Shown here one piece after another: positions 25,861 to 35,369 of a DNA stretch of 64,000 bases. The position numbers and the translations under genes were made by a program. The notes below the pieces were generated by a model, which had not been told where the DNA came from, searched no databases, and saw nothing but the letters and a program-made list of their open reading frames with translations. The stretch comes from Quillaja saponaria (lineage: Eukaryota; Streptophyta; Magnoliopsida; Fabales; Quillajaceae): the NCBI GenBank assembly GCA_029379385.1, contig CM055615.1:6324001-6388000 (forward strand). Reading direction: 5' to 3'. The stretch's first letter is position 1; every line of letters starts with the position of its first letter.

Positions 25861-26045
25861 AGTTAAGCATATTGGGCCAATTTAGCAGATTTTATGGCTG
25901 ACTTGTATCATTATGTAATTACCCTTGATTTAGTCTAAGTTCATTATTTTAGAATATATTTGGTATCCTTGTACAACCTATATAAACAGGGCTTCTTTTT
26001 GTATATTCAATAAGTCATGCAATATAATTACCATTCAATTCGACT
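25861..26045 (+). repeat. 3' LTR of the copia element
   Basis: It begins AGTTAAGCATATTGGGCC directly after the purine tract GAGAGGGAGAGGGGGG and ends GACT, followed by the target copy ATGAA (26046-26050). Confidence 0.93.
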
Positions 26046-26050
26046 ATGAA

Positions 26051-27290
26051 CAATGTGGAGTAGATAAATTGGCAAACCAATTGTTTCTTACTGTTGAGAT
26101 GGCTTATTGGTGGTTTATTTTTTGTCTTTGTAGAATAGGGATAAGTGAGTACCGTAGATTAATTTTATAGATATCAGTTTATGTTTGTCTGAAAGAAGCC
26201 TATCTATAAGTTTGATTTGAATAATAGAACACAAATCTAACATAAAAGCCTAACTCAGAAAAGCCTATTGTCTTAATATGTATAAAATTGCTACATGATA
26301 ACAATCTTTATATGCATGAAAAGATTGATAATATTGGTCTTGTGGATATTGTTGAAATTTGGGTGACTAAATTTATCATAGTGATTGGGTTTGTGGTCCT
26401 ATTCTTCTTGGTTTCTTTGTCTTTTTTGTCATTAGATCGTGTAAGAGGCTTTGCATTCTTGGTGTTTTATTTTTCCATTTATATCATATTCTCTCACACT
26501 TGATTTAAACATTTATGTATTTTGTCCAATAGTAAACTGCCACGTGGGTTTATTAGCCATTTGCCAAAGTAAACTTGTTGTAGAGAACTAAAGTTTTCCT
26601 TGCTTATAGTCATGACATAATTCAAGAACAATATACATCTATAGCATGATAAAAAATTCTCAGAACTTGTTAACCATTTTTGTGCTTCCACACTTTCATT
26701 AAAAGAAAGACATATGAAGCCTTTCTAGACATTCATTAGGAAATAGCTGTATTTCCAAATTTTCTTTTTGTATCTTAAAAAATTTCCATAATATGTGAAA
26801 GGAGAATAAGTGTATTAGAAACTTTATTAAGAGAGCTCTCCTATATAGGAATTAAAACTTCTTACTTAAAAGTAATAATAGTGCAATGAACATGTAAAAT
26901 TTTGATTAATCCCAAAATTGTGTTAGGTGCTTTTTGGTATCTCCTTTTAATAGTACTTATTGTGTTATGTTTTATTTAAATCTTTTTTTTTTATTTCTTT
27001 TTTTTTTATTTGTACTAATTGTAAATAGTGATTGTTGTGTTATGTTTTATTTGAGTTTTAGGTTGCCACCTAGACTTTTTTAGGAACTTTTGGATTCATT
27101 TGGAAACCCTTAGATTCAATCCAAAAAAATTGAGAATTATTACAAATGAATTGAATACATTTAATAATGATTCTTGCATTGTCCAAATTAGTGGACAATT
27201 TAGGAAATCAATACACTTTTGACATAACAGTATGCTTAATTTTCATGCACTTGGTTGACAAATTGACATTAACTTTTCTCTATGTTCTTC
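26051..27290. other. Non-coding sequence, possibly intronic
   Basis: AT-rich with T-runs near 26985-27008. The ORF at 26288-26503 is hydrophobic by base composition and is not supported as a gene. GTTCTTCAG at about 27283-27291 is a plausible splice acceptor for the next entry. Confidence 0.35.
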
Positions 27291-27563
27291 AGGTGCAAAC
27301 TTAGACCTTGTCTATGTCTTGTATTTTAGAGGTTCTCTAATTTTTCAATGGCGTATGGAGGAGTGTTTGTGTTCTGATGGGAGATTTGGTTAGTGGCGTT
27401 GCGACTGGAAGGAAAATGACGATGCTGCAGAAACTTTTCTAGAGGCATTGGATGGGTGGAAGAAGGTGAAAATGGTCAAAACAATCAAAGTTTCAGTACT
27501 GGTACGGCAGTGCTTCGAGGAGCATTTAAGCTTTGACGAAGCTGCAATTCAATTACACTTATA
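27291..27563 (+). other. Exon-like segment of unknown identity
   Basis: Less AT-rich than its surroundings and preceded by TTCTTCAG. One frame reads DGRFG, a stop, then WRCDWKENDDAAETFLEALDG and on to SFDEAAIQLHL before a stop at about 27561. The texture is protein-like, but a TAG interrupts it and I do not recognise a family. It may pair with 20281-20506 as the last exon of a gene whose intron received the copia element. Confidence 0.3.
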
Positions 27564-29740
27564 ATGAGACGTGATAATGTTAGTTATAATATTAATACGA
27601 TAATAATGGTGACAGTTATAGTTCAGATTAAATCATTATATTTTAACCATGCCATGTGTTCCATTTTGATTGTATTTGTACAATCATATATTATCACTGT
27701 GCGTCTGAATATAAATTTTTATAATTATGTTGCAAATTTAAATGTAGAAAAAGAAAACATTATGTCATACCCATGTGCTTGAAATTGAGATTGAAGTAAC
27801 TATGATTATTTTTTCCTCGTTGTTTGCTATGATTGCCAAAGTTTTTCACATTTTTCATGAGAAAAGAAATGAAGACACAAATAATAAAAAATAAAAATAA
27901 AAAACAATATGCATAATGTTTTATATATTGGTCTTGAAGTAGATATCTTATTGGTTTCATCCTTTTAAGGTTTATGAGTTACATAGTGATAGGTAACTCT
28001 CCCCATCCATATAAATCTCTATCTTTGTTCAACCAATCGTTCCTTCAACTTTTTGACACTTTAGACATATTGCACCCTACCACCTTTCTTGATACTCTAC
28101 CATGAATACCGACCTTTGTTCTTTGGTTCTTAAGGCCTCGCAATTAGGTTTTTCAAATATGATAATGTTCTCCTCGCCGTCGATCCTATGCAATCGAATG
28201 CAGTCTGTCTATTCCGATCTCTCTCCATCTTGAGTTTCGAAAACTTGACTTAACCTTTCATTGTTTGCTATTTTGACTACCTTTCTTGATACTCTACCAT
28301 GAACACCGATCTTTCAAATGTTGAGTACATTTAGCACAAAATATAAACTTTTCAAATTGTAAAATTAAAACTCGTTATGAAGACGAAAGATTTAAAAATG
28401 CCTTTTGTAAAGAAATTTCATTGATACAAAATAAAAAAAATTAAAAATTAAAATATAATAATCAAGGTTTCAAATCATAAGGAAAAAAAATTAAGAAATA
28501 TGACCAACATCACACAAAATAATAATGTTAAACCCAAAAATTCAACTATTTAAATGTTTCCAACGTATATATATAAATCATTGAAGTTTTTAAAAAGAAG
28601 ATAATTATCGATCTGAATTTTAATTCAAAGTCATCATTTTTCGCTAGATCATCACCTGTCTTAGTATCGTTCACAACTCCACCCTCATTCATGGGTGAAA
28701 TAAATAAAAAAATTCTCTAAATTGATAATGTCAGAAACAATAATAAGATACTAACTATCCTTTAAAAGAAATCTGTAATACGTAAGACATGAGAAAAATA
28801 CAAGAGACCACACTATACAAAAAAAATAAAAATTGAAATGAGTCACATAAGCATAAAATGTAGTTGGATATATATATATATATATATATAATGAGTATTG
28901 TGAGGTATTTGTCAAGGGGCAATAAATGCACTTGAAAATTAATTTATTTCAAAAATAATAACTTATTAATTGTATAAAATTAAAATTATTATCGATTTGT
29001 ACAATAAATGCTATATTATATATAACATTAACAAATATCATAAGGATGCTCTTTAAAAAAATTATTTTTTTGATAGAAAGGAAATTAAAATTTCTTGATA
29101 TTCATAGAATCAATAAGAATACTCTTTTTGCTATAGCCAGCTTTATCCGATTAATGAATACGAATAGCAATATTATGAAGTATATTTTCTCGAGAAAATC
29201 AAATAATAATCGAATATGCTTTCTTAGTGCGAAGATTACCTTCTGAAAGTTACAAACACTTATAACAATGTATACATGGATAACCATGGGCTTAGGAAAC
29301 TTTTCTTCTTAAGAAAAAACCAAAATAACAGTAACAGTTTTAATTAATCAAGGAGCAAATATGCCTGAGTTGGATAATTTAATTGTCTTGAGAATGACAA
29401 CATGGAGTTGATAATTGTGAGAATTCGAACTGGATTATGTAAATTCGGATTTTAATTTGAATTAAAAATTTCTATTTAAATTCTGTTCGAATCCAAAAAT
29501 AATGTATTATTCGATTCAATATTTAACAAATAATCTGATATAGTATTCGTATTCATATTCAAATTTAAATTTAAAATAATATGTTTTTTATTAACAATTT
29601 TAATAAAAAGAACTATTATTTCTATTATTTTACCACTTAATAAAAATTTTAAATTCAAACTATTATTCAAAAAACTAGGCTCCGTGGAAGTCACTTTGGC
29701 TAAAATTACTAAACAAAAGGGGCTATCTTGGTCTTTTTCA
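27564..29740. other. AT-rich intergenic region with a short direct repeat
   Basis: No gene recognised. The block ACCTTTCTTGATACTCTACC plus about a dozen further bases occurs at 28082-28114 and, nearly unchanged, at 28279-28311. Both sit in a region of higher GC (28010-28320) that may be a gene or transposon fragment. An AT microsatellite is at about 28868-28891. Confidence 0.4.
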
Positions 29741-30649
29741 CGAAATGCTTACCACTTCAGAGATTGATTCTCTTAATACATGAAGATTGTGGGACATGTT
29801 TGATCTTAACAAGGGGAGATTGTGGTACATGTTTTGGGTTAGGCTTAGGTTGTGAATTTTGTCAAAGGGTTGGCAGGGATTAAAATTGATCCCTACCATG
29901 AACGGTCATATATAAATCATAAATCCAAGGCCACCCCAATAGAATATGTGCTACATCCATGGGTAACACCTTGCAGTACCCATCATTCTTATACTCATCT
30001 AAATGAATGATAACTATCTAGCGTTGGGTGACAGGTAAGGTGGTATCTACCTGAAGTACCCTAAACGGTTTAAGATAAAGCTATACCTTAAGGTTTAATT
30101 TGGTAAATGGCTACGTTGGAAACTACATATCCATGGTGCTCCAATTATCTGTTACCACTGAGCAACTTTATTGTCACACCTACACCTAGTGCAAGTCAAA
30201 AAGAGATTTGTGTTTTCACTTGTCATCCTCAATGGTTATGAACAAGACTCTCCTCACTACATGACAATATATGTTGTCCATCCACCTCTAGGCCATCAAA
30301 ACCATCAACACAATCGTCTTTAGAGTAGAGATTTTGGGCAAGAAAACTGAGGTGGGTAACTCATCCTTTGACGTCTAAGAATTAGGATGGCTGACAGAAA
30401 GAGAATATCCAGCACTATAATTGTTTTCCTTAAAACTGGAGTTGGAGGTGATCTTAGGCTGAGGTAAGACACCATTGGGTTGAGACAGTGTGGGTTGAGA
30501 CAGTGTAGGTTGAAACTGGCAAGAACTACCACTTGGGAACAAAGTAAGATGTTGAGGACAAGTTCTAAGGTATCACTATACATGTATAGCCTTTTGATAT
30601 GCATCCTCTAAGATGTTTCTCTTCACTTCTCTCCAAATGTCCATCCTAA

Positions 30650-30929
30650 TATTGAAAAAGAAGATAAGTGAAAGACTAAAATTGATATGAGAAACAAATG
30701 AACTGCATAATAATATTATTCGGTGGAAGAGTATTTCCTTTATAGGCTTACAGACTCCTTGAGTTTCTCACCCATGTACACCACTAAACCCACAACGCCA
30801 ACTCATCTATCCACTAAGATCTGCCACATGACTAAAGACTAGAAACAAACCAGAAAAGTAGGAATAAACCAGAACAATGGTAACATAATAAAAACAGAGG
30901 ACTCGAATGACTCTTTCAACTCAGAATTG

Positions 30930-30960
<31 letters not shown>

Positions 30961-31007
30961 AATTTAACTCCAATAACTAAAAGAGAATTTTGAATCAATT
31001 TCCAACA
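30650..31007 (-). repeat. 3' LTR of the rearranged copia element
   Basis: On the minus strand it starts TGTTGGAAATTGATTC after the purine tract and ends CTTTTTCAATA. It carries GCCTATAAAGG (TATA-like). A run of about 29 A at 30930-30958 is absent from the other LTR. Confidence 0.9.
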
Positions 31008-31019
31008 CTCCCCTTGATT

Positions 31020-31371
31020 GAAAATCGCAAATGCCAAGGTATAACATAAAGTAATTATGTTTTGCCTGAGGAAGTGCTTTGGTAAGAATATCTGCTACTT
31101 GTTCTTCTGCGCCACAGTGCTTCAGCTTAATCAGCTCCTCTACAACCAGCTTCCAGATGAAATGATGTCGAATGTCTATGTGCTTTGATCTTCCATGAAA
31201 TACTGGATATTTGATCATTGCAATTGCTGATAGATTATCACAGAAAATTTCAGTTGCTCCCTTTTGCTCTTGATAAAGATGAGCAAGAAGTTTTCTCAGC
31301 CACAACGCTTGACATGCTAATGATTTTGCTGCAACATACTCGGCCTCGGATGATGACAGTGCAGCTGTTGA

Positions 31372-31414
<43 letters not shown>

Positions 31415-32182
31415 GAGCTCCAAGTAATAGCTATAGAATCAGGAGTAAAAAATTTCCCAGAGACGCTCTTCCTATCATCCAAGGACCCTGCCCAATCATT
31501 ATCTGAAGAACTATACAGATTGAAATTAAAATTATATGAATACCATATCCCAAGATCTGTATTTCCAGCAATATTGCGTAAGCCTCTTTTAGCTGCTCCA
31601 AGATGATGCTTTGTGGGCCTATGCATAAACCTTGAAATGACTCCAACAAAGAAGGATATACCTGGACGGGTGTGAGTCAAATAGAATAAGCCTCCAATTA
31701 AGCTTCTAAAATAAGTTCCTTCAACTTTTTCATTACCATCATCAAGTTGCAATTTCTCGTTCACATTTATAGGAGTAGCAACCGTTTTGCAATTAAGCAT
31801 ATTAAATCTTTTGAGAAGATCAATGGCATACTTCCTTTGTGAAATGAAAATTGGATCCTTGCTTAACTTCAAGTCCAAGAAAATAGTGCAACAGGCCTAA
31901 ATCTGTTATTTCAAACTTTGTCATCATCCAAGATTTGAAATCACATATAAGAGAGTAAGCTGAGCCCATGTAGATCATGTCATCAACATACAAACAGAAT
32001 AACGAAATATCATTTTCTTCATGCTTCTCTATATATAAAGTTGGTTCGTTCTTACTTCTTTCAAACCCATTTTCTCTGAAATATGAGTAAATTTTGCTAT
32101 ACCACCCTCGCTGAGCTTGTTTGAGCCCATAAAGTGCTTTCTTATACTTGTATACTTTGTCTTCTTTCCTTTCTCCTTGAGT
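31020..32182 (-). pseudogene. Copia reverse transcriptase (C-terminal part) and RNase H
   Basis: On the minus strand the sequence begins within RT at KEDKVYKYKKALYGLKQAQR (about 32165-32105), continues through FCLYVDDMIYMGSAYS (catalytic YVDDM intact, about 31995-31960) and FEITDLGLLHYFLGLEV (about 31900), then NVNEKLQLDDG, LIGGLFYLTHTRPGISF, and an RNase H domain with SSDNDWAGSLDDRKSVSG (about 31500), SSSEAEYVAAKSLACQALWL (about 31330) and KHIDIRHHFI (about 31165). It ends near QVADILTKALP (about 31075). A poly-Lys/IYIYI insertion from an A/T microsatellite (31366-31414) splits the RNase H, and one frame change occurs near 31870. It lacks the rest of pol. Confidence 0.9.
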
Positions 32183-32300
32183 AACTCAAGGAGTCTATAA
32201 GCCTATAAAGGCAATACTCTTTCACCGAATAATATATCTTGTCCAGTTCATTTGTTTCTCACATCAACTTCAGTCTTTCACTTATCTTCTTTTCAATATT
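32183..32300 (+). repeat. Inverted partial LTR inside the rearranged copia element
   Basis: Reverse complement of the terminal third of the element's LTRs, from ACTCAAGGAGTCTATAAGCC to CTTTTCAATATT. It abuts the plus-strand primer-binding site TGGTATCAGAACC (32302-32314), as a normal 5' LTR would, but faces the opposite way to the rest of the element. Confidence 0.88.
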
Positions 32301-32301
32301 G

Positions 32302-32314
32302 TGGTATCAGAACC
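32302..32314 (+). other. Primer-binding site at the LTR-LTR junction
   Basis: TGGTATCAGAACC matches the usual initiator tRNA-Met primer site with one change (A for G in AGAGC). It lies between two copies of the palindrome CAATATTG (32294-32301 and 32316-32323), with an LTR piece pointing in from each side. Confidence 0.8.
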
Positions 32315-32316
32315 TC

Positions 32317-32653
32317 AATATTGAAAAAGAAGATAAGAGAGAGACTGAAGTTGATATGAGAACAAATGAACTGTACAATATATATTATTCGGTGGAAGAG
32401 TATTTCCTTTATAGGCTTACAGACTCCTTGAGTTTCTCACCAATGTACACCACCAAGCTCACAAAGCCAACTCATCTATCCACTAAGCCTGGCCACTTGA
32501 CTAAAGACTAGGAACAAACCAAAAAAATAGGAACAAAACAGACCAACGGTAACATAATAAAAACAGAGGACTCGAAGGACTCTTTCAATTCATAATTAAA
32601 AATAATAATTTAATCCCAATAACTAAAAGAGAATTTTGAATCAATTTCCAACA
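32317..32653 (-). repeat. 5' LTR of the rearranged copia element
   Basis: On the minus strand it starts TGTTGGAAATTGATTC at 32653, next to the target copy CCTAA. It is close to 90% identical by eye to the 3' LTR, apart from A-run differences. Confidence 0.88.
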
Positions 32654-33204
32654 CCTAATGTCGTTGATTGACCTTCTAATTATTTGTAGCTAATTTTCGT
32701 TCAGAAAGAAGGTTATCAAACTCTTCCCTATAAGTTACTATCGAGGAAGTTTGTCTAAGATTTAAGATTTGAGGTTACAAGTATGTTATATAGTAAGAGA
32801 GTGGAAACTTAAGGGTAAGGATTTCCTTCATATCCTATCAAGTCTCGATCTCACATATACCTCTATCTCTCTTATCTTCAAGGACCCATTTTTAGTACAT
32901 TTTAGCAACACTAGATAAGTTATCCTTAGTGAAATGAATCTTCTTAATTGTAGTGAAATCAATAGTCATCTGGTGCATCAATCCAATCAAAAAAATAATT
33001 AGTGTCTAGTCTAGCTTTGTAAGAATACAAGTCAAGTTTAACTAGGTGAGATAGACTCCCTAGGTCATCATATTCATTCACATAAGGATAGAAACTCTTA
33101 TTAACATTTCTAGTGGGCAAGTGGTTGTTCCTAGGAAACCCTTTGGGGGCCTAGATTTTTATCGTGCTCGACAATCCCCGCATGCTGGTCACGATGCATA
33201 TGAG

Positions 33205-33310
33205 GTTAATATGAGAAACAAATGAACTACACAATATATATTATTTGGTGGAAGAGTATTGCCTTTATAAGCTTACAAACTCCTTCAGTTTTGCACCCAT
33301 GTACTATTAG
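33205..33310 (-). repeat. Truncated LTR fragment of the same copia family
   Basis: GAGGTTAATATGAGAAACAA through TTTTGCACCCATGTAC matches the inner part of the LTRs at 30650 and 32317. It stops abruptly at about 33305, where unrelated sequence begins. Confidence 0.75.
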
Positions 33311-34690
33311 AAATTGTATATGTGGGCTGTCATTAATTATATGGTTTTGTTTTTAATAATAAAACGGGCTTAAGGTTTGGTCCACTTGAGATATGCTAGT
33401 AAAAGCCCATATGGTTTATGTTATCATCTAGGATAGGGTTTAAGCACACTTCCTATCTGATTAGATGTGAATTACTAGTAAGTTTAGGCTGAGTGACTTT
33501 AGGAGTCTTCTCTCTCAATATGCGTATCTTACCCTATTAAGAGCTGCTAGTAAATATAGAAAGTTCTTAGAGGAAGACCTGGTTGTATATGCATTCTAAT
33601 GAGGTGTGCTTATTTGAGGTTCTACATATCCTCTGTTATGGCTCAATCAGGTATGCAAACTTTATTATTAATATATTCTAAATTCATATATGAGATCCTG
33701 TTTAATTATTACATGTTGTATCAAAGCCTAATTTATAAGGATTTAGAACCTTGAAATTTATTTAATTGATATAAAATAATAGGGTTCATTTAAATCATAT
33801 TTTTAAACTCAAAAATCAAAACCTTAAATGTGTGAAATTGGATTCTTAATGTTAGGGGTTTTGTTCCTCTTCAAAATATCTTTAATTTGATATATTATTT
33901 TTATGATTTCATCAACTATAAGTTGAGAAATTTAGATTTTAATATTTGGTTTGATATAAGATCGAATTTTAATTTTTGGATTAGAAAAGTTATGATTTCA
34001 TGTTTTTTTGATCTATTATGATCATGAGTTTTGCCTCTACCATGTTTCTATACGCATTAGAAACTAATTGAATGTGTGGAATCACATAATTTTGAAAAAT
34101 TCAAATTAAAACCCGTTTGAAATATAGTTAGGGTTCATAGCATAATAATTTCAATTAATTAACTTATAATCTTGATAAAACCTAAAATTGTTAGAGTTTT
34201 ATTTAAAACAAAACCCAAGCAAAACATTTGAAAATGACATAAAATTGGGATAAAATTACAAATTTTCATAAATGGGTCAGTTCGACCCATATACGCTGCA
34301 GATCAGGTCAAATTAACCCGGATGGAGGTTGAAGAATCTGTCAACCAGTCTTGAATGAAGCCCACTCGCGCCAAAGGAGAGTGTGGTTTATCCTCAGCCC
34401 TTTAGTGGTTTTCTCCAACCAAATTTTTTACGGTATTTTTTATTTGAATTTTCCAATTTTATGGTATGGTCAGATTTGAAAAATTATGTGCATAAATTAT
34501 AGTATTAGTATATGCTATTTTGTTATGTTTAAAACTAATATACTTTCACATATGTAATTGTTGAGGCTTGTTATATTTACATGTTTTATATGTTTTGAAA
34601 CGAAAAATGGTAGGTACTCTCCCTAATTAGAGATAAATATTATCGTACTCTCATGTTTTAAAAACATGTGTTAGTAGAAATTTTTGTTTT
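33306..34690 (+). mobile_element. 5' remnant of an LTR retrotransposon
   Basis: Sequence starting TATTAGAAATTGTATATGTG has LTR texture for about 400 bp and is followed by TTGTATCAAAGCC (about 33717-33729), a plausible initiator tRNA-Met primer site. After it comes an AT-rich leader resembling the 5' untranslated part of plant copia elements, with a GC-richer patch at 34270-34400. No matching 3' LTR or coding domain was found. Low confidence. Confidence 0.4.
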
Positions 34691-34889
34691 AGTTTAATTT
34701 TGTTTAAAGTTTACAACATGTATTAAGTGATCCTTTGAGATGCTTTTGAATAGCATTTCAGTTAAGAATGATAAATTGGAGTAATTAAATTTTTCTGGCT
34801 TGAGAAATCTTATAGGTTTATGTAAGTGGTTGCCACCAAAGTGGTCTATCTGTATAAATTTATGGGATTTTTGAAAGCCATAGTACGAG

Positions 34890-35260
34890 ATGTTTCTATT
34901 ATAACTCGACATCATAAAGACGAGTTTTAGATGTAATGTGTAAATTTTTGTTATAAAATAATAAATACATAAATAAAAAAATAATACAATTGAACAGGAT
35001 AGAATTCGATACATTATTATTTCATTACCCAATATGTTGGTAAATCTTTTTAACGAATTTTTCGTGTAATTTAGTATATGGATGTTTGTGATAACCCGGA
35101 TTCGATAGCTACATTTTGGAAGTGTCATAATCCAATATCATAAAGTAGAGCTTTAGACATAATATATAAATTGTAGTTATAAAATAACAAATATTTTATA
35201 TATTAAATAAATAGCAATATAATTATTCATGTTATAACTCGATATCCTCGTATGCATTTT
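34890..35260. repeat. Short repeat family, two copies (third at window end)
   Basis: The motif TTATAACTCGACATCATAAA, followed by GAGTTTTAGA and then TGTAAATTTTTGTTATAAAA, occurs at about 34900-34975 and again, changed, at about 35125-35205 (TCATAATCCAATATC...). A third copy is at 63910-63985. It may be the beginning of an LTR (TGTCATAATCC). Confidence 0.5.
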
Positions 35261-35369
35261 AAAAATTTGTGTACAACTTATTGTTGTAAATTTAATAAAA
35301 GTGTGAATCAAATAAAATAAAGTGGAAAAAAATTGATATATATATATATGTATGTATATATGGGATTAA

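Larger units (their letters stand above)
21445..26045 (+). mobile_element. Complete but decayed Ty1/copia LTR retrotransposon
   Basis: Two LTRs of about 186 bp (21445-21630 and 25861-26045, roughly 85% identical by eye) flank gag, integrase, reverse transcriptase and RNase H remains in copia order. A 5-bp target duplication ATGAA (21440-21444 and 26046-26050) fixes both ends. The primer-binding site TAGTATCAGAGCC (21631-21643) resembles the initiator tRNA-Met site, and a purine tract of 16 nt (25845-25860) directly precedes the 3' LTR. The LTR ends are AGTTA...ACT, not the usual TG...CA. LTR divergence and many stops indicate an old insertion. Confidence 0.95.
30650..32653 (-). mobile_element. 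Small rearranged Ty1/copia element with inverted LTR piece
   Basis: A 2-kb minus-strand copia derivative with target duplication CCTAA (30645-30649 and 32654-32658). Minus-strand order: 5' LTR (32653 to about 32317), then the complement of a primer-binding site, then about 118 bp of LTR in the opposite orientation (32300 to 32183), then the last part of reverse transcriptase and RNase H (32182 to 31020), a short purine tract AAGGGGAG, and the 3' LTR (31007 to 30650). Gag, protease, integrase and most of the RT are missing. Because the outer target duplication is exact, the rearrangement probably existed before integration. Confidence 0.85.
29741..33190 (-). pseudogene. Ty3/gypsy gag remnant, interrupted by a copia insertion
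   Basis: Read on the minus strand, the gag N-terminal half runs from about 33190 to 32660. It contains YKARLDTNYFFDWIDAPDDY (about 32970-33035), a recognisable plant gypsy retrotransposon gag motif, and then a decayed SSVAKMY-like stretch. The frame is cut at 32654 by the inserted copia element and resumes below 30649 with a linker region rich in Asn/Leu/Ser (30320-30604) and further decayed sequence to about 29750. No zinc knuckle, pol or LTR of this element is identifiable. Stops are numerous. The left limit is approximate. Confidence 0.65.

Noticed and set aside
34694..35128. 144-aa minus-strand ORF
   Set aside because: Sits across repeat copies, has AT-driven composition and no recognisable domain.
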